A stretch of DNA of 39,893 nt, from the NCBI GenBank assembly GCA_020845495.1, contig JADLFM010000176.1, positions 1 to 39,893 of the forward strand, in the 5' to 3' direction. A model generated the notes under the pieces. It had not been told where the DNA came from. It worked only from the letters and a program-made list of their open reading frames with translations, and ran no database searches. Origin of the DNA: Chloroflexota bacterium (GTDB lineage Bacteria > Chloroflexota > UBA6077 > JACCZL01). The position numbers and the translations under genes are program-made. Shown piece by piece: positions 9,401-17,902 of this stretch (positions are counted from its first letter, which is position 1; each line of letters starts with the position of its first letter).

Positions 9401-9792
9401 TCCTCGGCTTCGCCCGCGGACACGGCGGTGAGCAATCGTGAGGCCGAATCGAGCGCTCGATACGCGTCGTCGCTGGAGAACGGGTTCTGGTGGGCCCACC
9501 GGTTGCGGACGTCGCGCAGCTCGCTGACCAGGGTGCGCTCCGCCTGGCCGAGTGTCTTGCGGAAGACCAGGTTCCACTGGTTCCACACGACGGCGAGAAG
9601 CGAAGCGGCGTCCCACTGAACGGAACCTTCGGACTTGAACAAGTGTGCCTGCGTCGGACCGACCGCGGAGCGCGCTTCTTCGATCCAGAGCTGGGCATGT
9701 TGTGCCTTCAGCTCGCGTTCGACGAACGGCACCAGCCCGTCCTTGACGAGGTCGAGCGCCTTGCCGACGCGTTCGTGGTTGCTGATCGCCAT
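6439..9792 (-). CDS. Anti-phage-associated DUF499 ATPase with N-terminal Swt1-like HEPN domain
   Basis: A 1117-residue multidomain ATPase. Residues 1-125 match a Swt1-type HEPN domain and contain an RxxxxH motif (R96 to H101 in RNRWAH), the arrangement of catalytic residues in HEPN ribonucleases. A P-loop follows at 248-256 (NFGGGKTHS), with downstream segments such as LVLVDEWVAYARQL (Walker B-like) typical of DUF499 proteins. Near 1010 there is a low-complexity Ala/Gly linker, then a C-terminal domain of about 80 residues. DUF499 proteins recur in defence islands beside DUF1156 methyltransferases. The ATG lies three bases after the methyltransferase stop, with AGGAA upstream. Likely role: NTP-driven coordination of restriction, possibly with an RNase toxin domain. 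That role is inference. Confidence 0.88.
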   Translation of the reverse strand: MAISNHERVGKALDLVKDGLVPFVERELKAQHAQLWIEEARSAVGPTQAHLFKSEGSVQWDAASLLAVVWNQWNLVFRKTLGQAERTLVSELRDVRNRWAHQNPFSSDDAYRALDSASRLLTAVSAGEAEELERMKMELLRVRFDEQMRTEKRRTAGTAIESQASASLKPWREVVTPHQDVASGRYQQAEFAADLWQVHIGGGSDEYKNPVEFFRRTFLTESLKQLLVGAVQRLSGQPADPVVQLQTNFGGGKTHSMLALYHLFSGVPPGELLGVDDVLKKAGATTLPRLKPVVLVGNKISPGNPQTKPDGTVVRTLWGELAYQLGGKKAFARVQADDERATSPGDVLRELFNEYGPCLVLVDEWVAYARQLHDQSDLPAGSFETHFTFAQALTESAKLAERCLLVISLPASDTTGSPHAQANDVEVGGERGRAALDRLRNAVGRVEASWRPASAEEGFEIVRRRLFEPIVDTAQFVARDTVARAFFDLYRTQHQEFPPDCRDSDYEKRIKAAYPIHPEVFDRLYTDWSTLVKFQRTRGVLRLMAAVIHSLWEKGDRNPLILPANISIDEPRVQFELTRYLSDNWVPVISKDVDGPGALPLRIDGEVPNLGKFAACRRVARTIYLGSAPTAAAANRGLEDRQIKLGCVMPGESPAIFGDALRRLSASATYLYQDAARYWYSTQPTVTKMAEDRAEQLRRDPIPDTVAQEIDRRLRLDLRKTGDFTRIHPLPQSGQDVPDDTDARLVVLSIEHPYSKEATSPASAAAKAILESRGSAPRLYRNTLTFLAADKSRLQDLLEAVRRFLAWESILAERETLDLSPHQVKQAESQRNSADGAVAARIPETYQWLLVPVQATPQSAMDWQATRLSGQDPLAVRASKKLRNDELLVTGFAPTRLRMELDRVPLWRGHHVEIRLLIEDFARYLYLPRLRHPDVLLEAIREGLGLLLWSEESFTYADSYDEATDRYRGLRCGQNVSVSAAHTSGLLVRPERVAKQQEADAAAAAAASGASGATGPVAGGSTTVRTGGVTPPDTKPEAVRPKRYHGSVILDSARVGRDASRVADEVISHLAGLVGAKVKVTLEIEATIPDGASEQIVRTVTENGRTLKFGSQGFEKD

Positions 9793-9795
9793 TCG

Positions 9796-12687
9796 CTATT
9801 CCTGATCGAAGAGTCCGCCCTGCTCGACGGATGCTGTCGGCTTCTCGTTCGCCAAGCGAACAATCTCCGGCCAGCTCTGCACAAGGCCGTTGTAGGACGC
9901 GGCCTCCTTTGCACGCTTCCGCCGCTCGCAGGATGTGTAGAGGCGATAGGCAAGTTCGCGCACGACGTCCGCTTTGGAGCCGTATCGGGCGAGAAGATAC
10001 GCGGCGGCAGATTCGCCCCCGTGCTCGAGGACGCGAATCAAATGGTGGAGCATCTCCCACACGTTGGTGCGGCGGTCGTCTGCCGGATCCCAGTCCACCG
10101 GCAGTTCGCCTGGACGCAGGAGCCGTACCTTTCCTGCTCTCGACATGAGAATGCCGGATTCGACCATGCCTTCCACAGATGTGTTCTTGGCCTTGGAGAG
10201 CGTCTCCGCAACGCCGTAGGCGCCTTCGGCGAACCCCTGGTGGTCGAACCAGGCGAGCGCCCAACGGCTATCGACGTCGAAGTCGCCCTCCTGTTCCGTG
10301 AGCGCATGGTCGAGGGTTTCATTGATCAGCGCGAGGGCTTGCTGAACAGAGAGTGGATTCCCGGCCGCATCGATCACCTTGGAGTAGCGAGTAAAGACAC
10401 CCATGCCAGGACCGATAGCAGCCTGGGCCAGATCGACAGGAGCGATGCTACCTCGCTGGAGGTGCGCAAGGGCGGCGGGCAGCTCGGTCTTCAGCGTCGC
10501 GACGAAGTCACGACGGCTGACGGTAGGTGCCGATGTCGAGCGTGCGCGGCAGACGAGGACGATGCTCGAAGCAAGAGCGTTGGAATCTATGCCCCGACTC
10601 CGTGCGTCGCGTTCGGTTCGCATCGGCCATGTGCCGGTAGTGGCGAAGCCAGCCCTGATGACAGCATCAAGGAAGGTCTCCCACCCAGTGCTCGACGTGC
10701 CGACTTCGCCATCAACCTCCGCTTGCTTGAACGCGTAGTAGATCGTGACTGGAAAGTCCGGGTGCGCCTGCGCCGCCAGACGTCCCATCGCCGACGTCAT
10801 GCCTTCGAGGAAGAACGCCTCCGCCTTGTCAAAGCCGCCGTGCCGGTGCGGTGTCGCCACCAATTCCTCCGCCTTAGGGGCGGCCACAGTCGAGAACAGT
10901 TCTGGAAGGATGGCCCTCAGTGAACGGCGTAGCCAAACGTAGAAGAAGTCTGACAGGTCCGCATATCCGACATTGTCGTAGTAGGGAGGGTCGGTCGAGA
11001 CGATCTTGCTGGTGGAGACGGACTGCGTTTGAGCGTCTGCGGCAATCGCGACTCCGCCTCTCACGTCTCCGGAGGCGAGCGACGAAACCACACGCGAGAT
11101 ACCTTCAAGGCTGACCGCAATGTCTCCGGCTGCTCCCGCAAACGGGTTGACCTCCGCGAAGTCCCAGGTCATGTGGATGGCCTGTCGAGCGAACGTCGTC
11201 TTCGCCTGATCCCGCGTGGGGCTCCAGAGCACCAAAGTGCTGCCATAGTCAGCGGTCTTGTCGACCGCCATCGCAAGGTAGACTGCCACCGCCGAGGCGT
11301 ACGCCAGGCTTCCGGCACCACCCTCTGACAACTGACGGCCATCATCTGCCATGCCGACCGTCGTGGCGTCGTGCGAGATCCTGGACTGCACATCTTGCAC
11401 GAGCCCAGAAAGCTCTCCCAGCGAAGCCAGTTGGCGCGTCGTGAAGAGGTCGCTCCACTTCGCCATTCCGTAGTTCCCGACGCGAAAACCGAGCGCCTGC
11501 TGAAAGAACTCAACGTCGGGCCGCCAGGGCGGGCTTATGCAATCTGCCACGGCCTCGTGGTCAGCCGTCGGAGGTAGGTAGACTCTGCCGCGGCCTCCAT
11601 CGACCACAGTGGCCATGAGCCGCATGCCCAATCGGCCAGCCTTGCCCTCGGTCTTGATGTAGTCTCCACTGATTGGTGTACCCGACATCACACAGAGGAA
11701 GTTCGCCCCTCGACCGGTCGCCTTCGTCCCTCGCGTCACCGACTCTGCATTTCCAGGCTTTCCTGTCTTCACGATGAACCGGTATTCGGTCCCCGCTATG
11801 ACCGGCTCGACGTAGACCTCCCTGCCAGCCCTCGTAGCGAGCATGAAGGTCGAGACAAGCGGTACTTCTACGCTTGCGAAGGCCGGATTCGGGCTCCTCA
11901 CGGTCCGTGCCCAGAGCCATGCGATTACCGTGAGCTTCTGGCCAACGTACGGCTCAAGGTCGGGTCTGTCCTTCACCATCTCCGGTGTGATCTCAACCTT
12001 CGGGTACAGATGACCAATGCGCTTCTCGGCCTCGTCGCGTATCCACGTGCCGTAATAGCGCACGTCCTCGGCGAGCCCTTCGGCCCCCTTCCATTCGCGG
12101 GCGAACAGCTTCTTGTCCGCGCGCGCCTCCGGGTTCACCGGTGGCCTGCCGGCGAACGTCGGTGGGATCTCGATCATCGCCTTGTTGATCAAGACCGCGA
12201 CGGGGTTGAGGTCGGAGGCGTACGCTTCGAGTCCCAAGCGATGCGCTTCGAGCGGGAGGGCGCCGCCGCCTGCGAACGGGTCGTGAAACGCGGGGAGCTT
12301 GTGGCGGTCGAACAGCTCCTTGGCCCGAGGATGGTCCGCGTTCTCGGCGCAGGTCCGACGCCAGCTCTGCCAGATCTCATTCCTGGCGCGCTCGAGGACC
12401 TCCTCGTTGGTCGTGTTCTCCCACTTCACGAGGTCCTCGATGATCCTGAACAGGCGCTGGCGTTCCTTCTCCTGCTTCTTCTCCGTCGGGAACAGGTCGG
12501 GGTGCGCAGACGGATCGTCCACCATCTGGGCGAAGATGACGGCCCGGGCGGCGGCGAGCGGGCGGCGTGCCCACCAGAGGTGCAGCGTGCTGGGGTGGCC
12601 GTGGCGGATGGACTTCTCCCGAGCCGACGCTGCGTTGATGGCGTCGAGCGGCAGGGCCACCTCGATGAGCTTCTTGCGACCGGTCAT
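9796..12687 (-). CDS. DUF1156 anti-phage-associated DNA methyltransferase (adenine-type)
   Basis: A 963-residue protein opening with the DUF1156 segment ([20 protein letters not shown], with LHLWWARRP after it). The S-adenosylmethionine-binding motif DPFAGGG is at 136-142, followed by [12 protein letters not shown]. The catalytic motif DPPYYDN is at 566-572. A DPPY motif indicates amino-methylation, most likely N6-adenine. Modification by this enzyme would mark self DNA while the neighbouring helicases and nucleases act on unmodified DNA. The ATG overlaps the stop of the DUF1016 gene by four bases. The length and the wide separation of the two motifs are normal for this family. The target sequence cannot be predicted. 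Confidence 0.9.
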   Translation of the reverse strand: MTGRKKLIEVALPLDAINAASAREKSIRHGHPSTLHLWWARRPLAAARAVIFAQMVDDPSAHPDLFPTEKKQEKERQRLFRIIEDLVKWENTTNEEVLERARNEIWQSWRRTCAENADHPRAKELFDRHKLPAFHDPFAGGGALPLEAHRLGLEAYASDLNPVAVLINKAMIEIPPTFAGRPPVNPEARADKKLFAREWKGAEGLAEDVRYYGTWIRDEAEKRIGHLYPKVEITPEMVKDRPDLEPYVGQKLTVIAWLWARTVRSPNPAFASVEVPLVSTFMLATRAGREVYVEPVIAGTEYRFIVKTGKPGNAESVTRGTKATGRGANFLCVMSGTPISGDYIKTEGKAGRLGMRLMATVVDGGRGRVYLPPTADHEAVADCISPPWRPDVEFFQQALGFRVGNYGMAKWSDLFTTRQLASLGELSGLVQDVQSRISHDATTVGMADDGRQLSEGGAGSLAYASAVAVYLAMAVDKTADYGSTLVLWSPTRDQAKTTFARQAIHMTWDFAEVNPFAGAAGDIAVSLEGISRVVSSLASGDVRGGVAIAADAQTQSVSTSKIVSTDPPYYDNVGYADLSDFFYVWLRRSLRAILPELFSTVAAPKAEELVATPHRHGGFDKAEAFFLEGMTSAMGRLAAQAHPDFPVTIYYAFKQAEVDGEVGTSSTGWETFLDAVIRAGFATTGTWPMRTERDARSRGIDSNALASSIVLVCRARSTSAPTVSRRDFVATLKTELPAALAHLQRGSIAPVDLAQAAIGPGMGVFTRYSKVIDAAGNPLSVQQALALINETLDHALTEQEGDFDVDSRWALAWFDHQGFAEGAYGVAETLSKAKNTSVEGMVESGILMSRAGKVRLLRPGELPVDWDPADDRRTNVWEMLHHLIRVLEHGGESAAAYLLARYGSKADVVRELAYRLYTSCERRKRAKEAASYNGLVQSWPEIVRLANEKPTASVEQGGLFDQE

Positions 12688-13871
12688 CGGCGGCGGTTCC
12701 TCGGCGTGCTGGACTTGGCAGCCACCGCTCGCTTCGAGGTCCGCGGGCGTTGCGTCGGGGAACCGCTCACTTCGGTGGACTCGATCGACGGGCCGGTCTG
12801 CGAGTAGAACTCGTGCAGCTTGGCCTGCAGAAGCCGCTTGTCTGGCAGTTGCGTCTGGTACTCGGCAATGAGCGTGGGCGAGACGGACCGACTCAGCGCA
12901 TACTCGACGACTTCAGCGTCCTTGCTGGCGCAGAGCAACATGCCGATGCTGGCGCCTTCATGGGGCTTGCGAACGTCACGATCGAGGGCCTCGAGGTAGA
13001 ACTCAAGCTTGCCCAGGTGCTCGGGCTCGAATCGGCCTACCTTCAGCTCGATGGCGCACAGGCAGTTGATGCCGCGATGGAAGAAGAGCAGGTCGATCGC
13101 GAAGTCGCGACGGCCAACCTGGACGGGGTACTCTGAGCCCACGAAACAGAAGTCACGTCCAAGCTCGATTAGGAAATCCCGCAGTCGTCCGACGAGTGCC
13201 TGGTGAAGGTCCCGTTCAGCGTGCTCGCGCGGCAGATCGAGAAACTCGACGACGTACGAGTCCTTGAAGATGTCGGATGCCGCGGGCTGGACGCGAGCGA
13301 CCTTCGACGAACCGCGGACAGGCGTGAGGACGGCTCGCTCGAACGCGGCGACCCGGAACTGACGCTCGAGCTCTCGTGAACTCCAGCGCTCACGAATCGC
13401 CATGCGCACGTAGAATTCACGTTCCTCTGGGCGCTTGGATTGACCCAGGATGACGAGGTGATGGGTCCAGGGCAATTGTGCCAGCAGTGCTGACACTTTC
13501 TGGTGGTCCCGGTACGCTTCGAAGAACTGCCGCATGCGAAACAGGCTTCGGCGCGTGAAGCCGCGAAGATTCGGCTGACGGCGCTGGATGTACCGGGCCA
13601 GCTCGTCGACGACGCCGTCTCCCCATGCCGCACTGGCGATCTTCTTGGAGATGTACTCGCCGACCCGCCAGTACAGATCGACCAGAGCGGAGTTGACCTC
13701 GGCCAGGGCCCTGCCGCGAGCGACCTCGATCATCTCGAGGACTTCGCCGAATCCGCGATCGTCGGATTCCACAGACGTCTTCGGAATCGCCCGCCCACCC
13801 GAGGTGGCTGGAGTTCGGCAAACCTTCCGGCGGGACGGCGTCGCCTCGATCAACTTCGTCTTCTTGTGCAT
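12684..13871 (-). CDS. DUF1016/YhcG-family PD-(D/E)XK nuclease
   Basis: A 395-residue protein with two recognisable parts. Residues ~40-190 form the DUF1016 N-terminal domain ([13 protein letters not shown], then [14 protein letters not shown]). Residues ~215-350 form the PD-(D/E)XK domain, with active-site aspartates in [12 protein letters not shown] and the ELK of [10 protein letters not shown]. The first ~35 and last ~40 residues are low-complexity and basic. YhcG-type nucleases often accompany type I restriction or related defence loci. A 118-base gap separates it from the helicase gene upstream, the largest gap in the operon, so a second promoter is possible. Its 3' end overlaps the methyltransferase start (ATGA). 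It may supply the DNA-cutting activity for the DrmD/DUF1156/DUF499 module. Confidence 0.88.
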   Translation of the reverse strand: MHKKTKLIEATPSRRKVCRTPATSGGRAIPKTSVESDDRGFGEVLEMIEVARGRALAEVNSALVDLYWRVGEYISKKIASAAWGDGVVDELARYIQRRQPNLRGFTRRSLFRMRQFFEAYRDHQKVSALLAQLPWTHHLVILGQSKRPEEREFYVRMAIRERWSSRELERQFRVAAFERAVLTPVRGSSKVARVQPAASDIFKDSYVVEFLDLPREHAERDLHQALVGRLRDFLIELGRDFCFVGSEYPVQVGRRDFAIDLLFFHRGINCLCAIELKVGRFEPEHLGKLEFYLEALDRDVRKPHEGASIGMLLCASKDAEVVEYALSRSVSPTLIAEYQTQLPDKRLLQAKLHEFYSQTGPSIESTEVSGSPTQRPRTSKRAVAAKSSTPRNRRR

Positions 13872-13989
13872 CTCTATGTAGACACCCCAAAGCGACCACC
13901 CATAGAACTCTCTGACAATACGGCACTTACAGCGTTATGGCGCGGCTCGCAGCTACCGCCAAACCGTTCGAGACGCCATAGAGGGACGC

Positions 13990-16900
13990 TCATCGAGGCT
14001 CCTCGGACCGGGCCAGGAGGCCGGCGAACGGGAAGTCGATGCTCGCGCCATTGAAGTCGGTGGTGACGCCACTGTGTTCGAACGGACGCCGCAGGTATCG
14101 CACCTGAAGAGCCTCAGCGTCATGGAACTCGACGAGCGCGAGAATGAAGTCGTCGGGCTTGTTCAGGCTGGTGAGCAGCTCGTTCTTCGTGACGGTCACC
14201 GTGTCGGCGCCGCTCACCCGGCCTTTGACTTCGATGAACCGCAGGCGGCCGGTGCCTGGTACCCGGCTCTCGATGTCGTATCCGACCCGCTCGAACTCGC
14301 GGTCGATCGGCTCGAAACCCAGGCGGCGTTCGACATCCATCACGGCTGCACGGGCGCGCGCGGCTGACGCCAGTGTGTCGGCACTCGCGGCGATCTTGGA
14401 CTTGCCGCCCATCGCGGCGATCAGACCCGCAGGGACGACGAGCATGCCGCCGAGGACGACGGGAGGCAGCGGCGCCAACTGGCGCTCGAAGCGGAGTTCG
14501 GCGAGCCGCTTCTCGAGCCGACCCTGCAACGCGTCGGCACGCTTGCGCGCCTCGGCGGAGTTGAGCTTCGCATTCGGGCGACCGGCGCGCTCCTGCAGCC
14601 GGAGTTCCTCGGAACGGTGGTCCCAGTAGTTGATCTCCTTGGTGAGTCGGTCCTTCACCGCGGCCTCGGTCTTGTCGAGCCGCTCGATTGTTCGCGTCCT
14701 CACTTCGCCAATGTGCTCGGGCACCACATCTGCGACCGCGTGGGCGAGCGCCGTTGACTCGAGATCGCGCCTGAGCCAGGCCGACTCAGGGCGGCCGAGG
14801 ATCGCTTCGATCGAAGGCTCCTCAGGCGCCAGCGGCCGGAAGTCCAGGTACGGCGCGTAGTGCAGGTGCCGCGTGCTCTCGGCGGCGTCCATCTCGACGT
14901 ACAGCATCCGCTTCGAGACGATGCGTCGCTCACCCGCCTCCGCGAACGCACCGGCAGGCACGCCCGCTACGCCGGTCCGCGCCCGCGATCGCGTGACGGC
15001 GTCCTGGATCGCGTGCTCCAGATAGAAGACTGCGCGTGGCGAGAGCCCGGGATCACGCTCGTCCACCAGCACGGCGCCGCGCCGCAGGAGATCCGGATGC
15101 CGCTCGAGCGTCAGATCGATCGTGCTGTCGAGGAGCGGATGCCCGGGGAACACGTAGGCGGCAAGTGGCAGCCCTTGCGGGGCCACGAGCGCCTTCTCGA
15201 ACGCTATCCGCTCGTACCTCGGCAGGACCGGCTCCCCGACGCCGATGAGCCGATCGCGGTTTCGCACGGGAGCCGGGACGTGGGTGACCTCGTACCGCCG
15301 CGACTCACGCTGTCGTGTAGATCCGCCGAGCCGCTGGAAGGCCTCCAGGAAGAAGGCCTCGACGTAGTGTGGCTGCAGCCGCCAGGCCTCGGCACGCTCC
15401 ATGTCTTCGCGGATCCGGCGCACGCGGCTGGCGTCCATCGCATCGTGCGCGAGGGCGCGCTCCTCGAGCAGGTCCTGAAGCTGGGCACGGTCGAAGGCCT
15501 CCTCGACCGCGCGCGTCAGCCTGCTTCGCACCTCGGGGCGCTCGCCGTAGCGGATCGCCTCGATGAGCAGCTCTCGGAGTGAGCGCCCTTCGAACTGCAG
15601 CTTCCCGAGCACGTCGAAGACCTGTCCTCCGAGCGCCGTGCGCGCCTCGTCGAGCTTCTTGAGGAGCGTTCGGTAGACTTCGCCCTCACGCGTGCCCTCG
15701 GCTACCAGGTTCCAGAGATGGCAGACCTCGGTCTGGCCGATCCGATGAATGCGCCCGAAGCGCTGCTCCAACCGGTTCGGGTTCCACGGCAGGTCGTAGT
15801 TCACCATCAGATGGGCACGCTGCAGGTTGATGCCCTCCCCTGCGGCGTCGGTCGCGATGAGCACTTGCACCAGCGGATCGTGCCTGAAGGCCTCCTGCGC
15901 CTTCATGCGGTCTTCGCGACCCATCCCTCCATGGATCACGACCACCGCGTCCTTGCGGCCGAGCAACGTGGTGATGCGCTGCTCGAGGTAGTTGAGCGTG
16001 TCGCGCTGTTCCGAGAAAATCACGAGCTTCTGCGACGGCGATGTGGCGATTCCCGATCCGGTCAGCCTTGACTTCGCAACGGCTGGCGCAACGCTGGTGG
16101 GAATCGTCGCGAAGATCTCCGTCAGCAGGCTCGACAGCTCGCGCCACTTGCGATCCTCGCCGCTCCGTCGCACCGAGGCCGCCAGCGACTCCAGGTGCTT
16201 CAGGGTGTGGATCTCGGCCTGTAACTCCACGAGCGTGCGCGCCGCCGTCGCCTGGTCGACGACCTCCTGGATCGTCTGCTCCTGTTCGTCGTCCGGCGCA
16301 TCCTCGATGTCCTCGATGTCCTCGTCGGTCATCGCCGGGAGCGTCGCAACCGCATCGAGACCGGCGAGTGCTCCGCGCTGCAACAGCTCCTCCTCGCGCA
16401 GACGCTTCTCCAGGCGTTCACGCCGCCGCACGAGCGACTGGTAGATGGCCTCGGGCGACGAGGCTAGGCGGCGCTGCAGCACCGTGAGCGCGAAGCCGAC
16501 GGTACCCGAGCGCTTGTCGTTCTCGAGCGCCTTCGCGCGATCGAACTCCTGTCGAACGTAGTCGGTGACCGCCTTGTACAGGTGCGCCTCAGCGTCCGAG
16601 AGCAGGTACGGCACGGTGTAGGCGATGCGCTCGGGGAACAGCGGCGTAGCGTCGAACTTGAGCAGGCCTTCCTTGACCATCCGACGCATCAAGTCCGACA
16701 CGTCGGCGGCGTGGACGCCATCACGGAATCGGCCCTCGAACCGGTCGCCGTCCAGCAACGCCATGAAGAGCTGGAAGTCCTCTTCCTTCCCGTTGTGCGG
16801 CGTGGCCGTCATCAACAGGAAGTGCCGCGTCAGCGTGGACAGGAGCTGCCCGAGCTTGTAGCGCTTCGTGTACTTGATCTCGCCCCCAAAGAACGTCGCC

Positions 16901-17613
16901 GACATCTTGTGCGCTTCGTCGCAGACGACCAGGTCCCACTGGCAGTCCGGAGCCGCCAGCTTGGCCTGGACATCCTCATTGCGAGACAGCTTGTCGAGCC
17001 GCGCGATGACGAGGTTCGTCTCGAAGAACCAGTTCCCGGTGCGGGCGGCTTCGAGCTTGTCGTTCGTCAGGATCTCGAATGGCAGGTTGAACCGCCGATA
17101 CAGCTCGTCCTGCCACTGCTCCGCCAGGCTTCCCGGGCACACGACGAGGCACCGCTGGAGGTCACCTCGCGCAATCAGCTCCTTGATCAGCAGGCCGGCC
17201 ATGATCGTCTTGCCGGCCCCGGGGTCGTCGGCGAGGAGGAAGCGCAGGGGCTGCCGGGGCAACATCGACCCATAGACCGCCGTGATCTGGTGCGGCAGCG
17301 GGTCAACCAGGGACGTGTGAACGGCCAGCAGCGGGTCAAAGAGGTGCGCGAGGCGGATGCGGTGGGCCTCCGAGACAAGGCGGAACAGCGCGCCGTCTCC
17401 GTCGAAGCTCCACGGCCGGCCCTGCTCGACGACCTCGATGCGCGACTCGTCGTGACGGTAGAGCAGTTCGTTGGCGACCTTCCCGCCTGCCGACTTGTAC
17501 GTCAGTTCAAGCGCTTCAGAGCCAAACCAGTGCATAGTGACGACGGTGACGAGGCCGTCGGGCAGGATGCCCCGGACGGCGGCGTTCGGGCGGAGGTCTT
17601 CGAGTCGGCTCAT
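13990..17613 (-). CDS. drmD: DrmD-like SNF2 helicase with C-terminal DUF3883 nuclease-like domain
   Basis: A 1207-residue SNF2 helicase, first gene of the defence operon. The N-terminal RLEDLRPNAAVRGI segment is typical of DISARM DrmD proteins. Walker A is DDPGAGKT (129-136), the DEAH box is at 232-235, and SATPHNG-like motif III follows as LLMTATPHNG. Motifs V and VI appear as ATDAAGEGINLQ and QRFGRIHRIGQ. An acidic, coiled-coil insertion sits between the helicase lobes. The C-terminus is a DUF3883 domain with D1113 (GYDIES) and E1128-V-K1130 (FIEVKGR), a PD-(D/E)XK-like pattern. DISARM proper also needs drmA, drmB and drmC, none of which is here. The same helicase type also accompanies DUF1156/DUF499 loci. 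A 7-bp hairpin lies directly before the start codon. Confidence 0.88.
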   Translation of the reverse strand: MSRLEDLRPNAAVRGILPDGLVTVVTMHWFGSEALELTYKSAGGKVANELLYRHDESRIEVVEQGRPWSFDGDGALFRLVSEAHRIRLAHLFDPLLAVHTSLVDPLPHQITAVYGSMLPRQPLRFLLADDPGAGKTIMAGLLIKELIARGDLQRCLVVCPGSLAEQWQDELYRRFNLPFEILTNDKLEAARTGNWFFETNLVIARLDKLSRNEDVQAKLAAPDCQWDLVVCDEAHKMSATFFGGEIKYTKRYKLGQLLSTLTRHFLLMTATPHNGKEEDFQLFMALLDGDRFEGRFRDGVHAADVSDLMRRMVKEGLLKFDATPLFPERIAYTVPYLLSDAEAHLYKAVTDYVRQEFDRAKALENDKRSGTVGFALTVLQRRLASSPEAIYQSLVRRRERLEKRLREEELLQRGALAGLDAVATLPAMTDEDIEDIEDAPDDEQEQTIQEVVDQATAARTLVELQAEIHTLKHLESLAASVRRSGEDRKWRELSSLLTEIFATIPTSVAPAVAKSRLTGSGIATSPSQKLVIFSEQRDTLNYLEQRITTLLGRKDAVVVIHGGMGREDRMKAQEAFRHDPLVQVLIATDAAGEGINLQRAHLMVNYDLPWNPNRLEQRFGRIHRIGQTEVCHLWNLVAEGTREGEVYRTLLKKLDEARTALGGQVFDVLGKLQFEGRSLRELLIEAIRYGERPEVRSRLTRAVEEAFDRAQLQDLLEERALAHDAMDASRVRRIREDMERAEAWRLQPHYVEAFFLEAFQRLGGSTRQRESRRYEVTHVPAPVRNRDRLIGVGEPVLPRYERIAFEKALVAPQGLPLAAYVFPGHPLLDSTIDLTLERHPDLLRRGAVLVDERDPGLSPRAVFYLEHAIQDAVTRSRARTGVAGVPAGAFAEAGERRIVSKRMLYVEMDAAESTRHLHYAPYLDFRPLAPEEPSIEAILGRPESAWLRRDLESTALAHAVADVVPEHIGEVRTRTIERLDKTEAAVKDRLTKEINYWDHRSEELRLQERAGRPNAKLNSAEARKRADALQGRLEKRLAELRFERQLAPLPPVVLGGMLVVPAGLIAAMGGKSKIAASADTLASAARARAAVMDVERRLGFEPIDREFERVGYDIESRVPGTGRLRFIEVKGRVSGADTVTVTKNELLTSLNKPDDFILALVEFHDAEALQVRYLRRPFEHSGVTTDFNGASIDFPFAGLLARSEEPR

Positions 17614-17614
17614 G

Positions 17615-17633
17615 GGCGGCGGCAGTCGCCGCC
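17615..17633 (-). promoter_or_regulatory. Hairpin immediately before the DrmD-like start codon
   Basis: GGCGGCG and CGCCGCC form a perfect 7-bp stem with a 5-base loop. On the minus strand it occupies the positions where a ribosome binding site would lie (about -2 to -20 from the ATG at 17613). No clear purine-rich binding site is otherwise seen. It could limit translation of the first gene of the defence operon. In GC-rich DNA such a stem can also arise by chance. Confidence 0.35.
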
Positions 17634-17841
17634 TACCTTATCCCAATGTCAGCGGAATTCGGCGGCCACGGGGAGTGCAGCACAGAGGTGTGACAGGAAG
17701 GGTCACGAAGGGCCATCCGGACTGCCGCGACCCGGTCCCACCGAACGATTCACCGGGCGCGGGCTCGCAGGCGACTGCGCCGGTATGACTCGCCGCAGCG
17801 TGAGGCACGCTGCACCCGCGAGCGCGCCCTGTTGAACCCAC

Positions 17842-17870
17842 TTGCCAACTCTACTTCGAGGCGCTACAAG
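17842..17870 (+). promoter_or_regulatory. Predicted promoter of the CHAT/S41 operon
   Basis: TTGCCA (17842-17847) and TACAAG (17865-17870) are spaced by exactly 17 bases, matching the sigma70 consensus at 5/6 and 4/6 positions. The predicted start is near 17877, leaving a leader of about 26 bases. That leader contains GGGAG seven bases before the ATG at 17903. The divergent defence operon starts 289 bases away. Confidence 0.45.
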
Positions 17871-17902
17871 ATCACTCCAGCCCCAGCACCAGGGAGTCGG
17901 CG

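Noticed and set aside
8777..10264. Long 495-residue minus-strand frame across the DUF499/DUF1156 junction
   Set aside because: Arg/Gly/Ala-rich without motifs, and overlaps two well-supported genes in other frames.
1643..17613. Complete DISARM system
   Set aside because: Only a DrmD-like helicase and a methyltransferase are present. DrmA, DrmB and DrmC signatures are missing.
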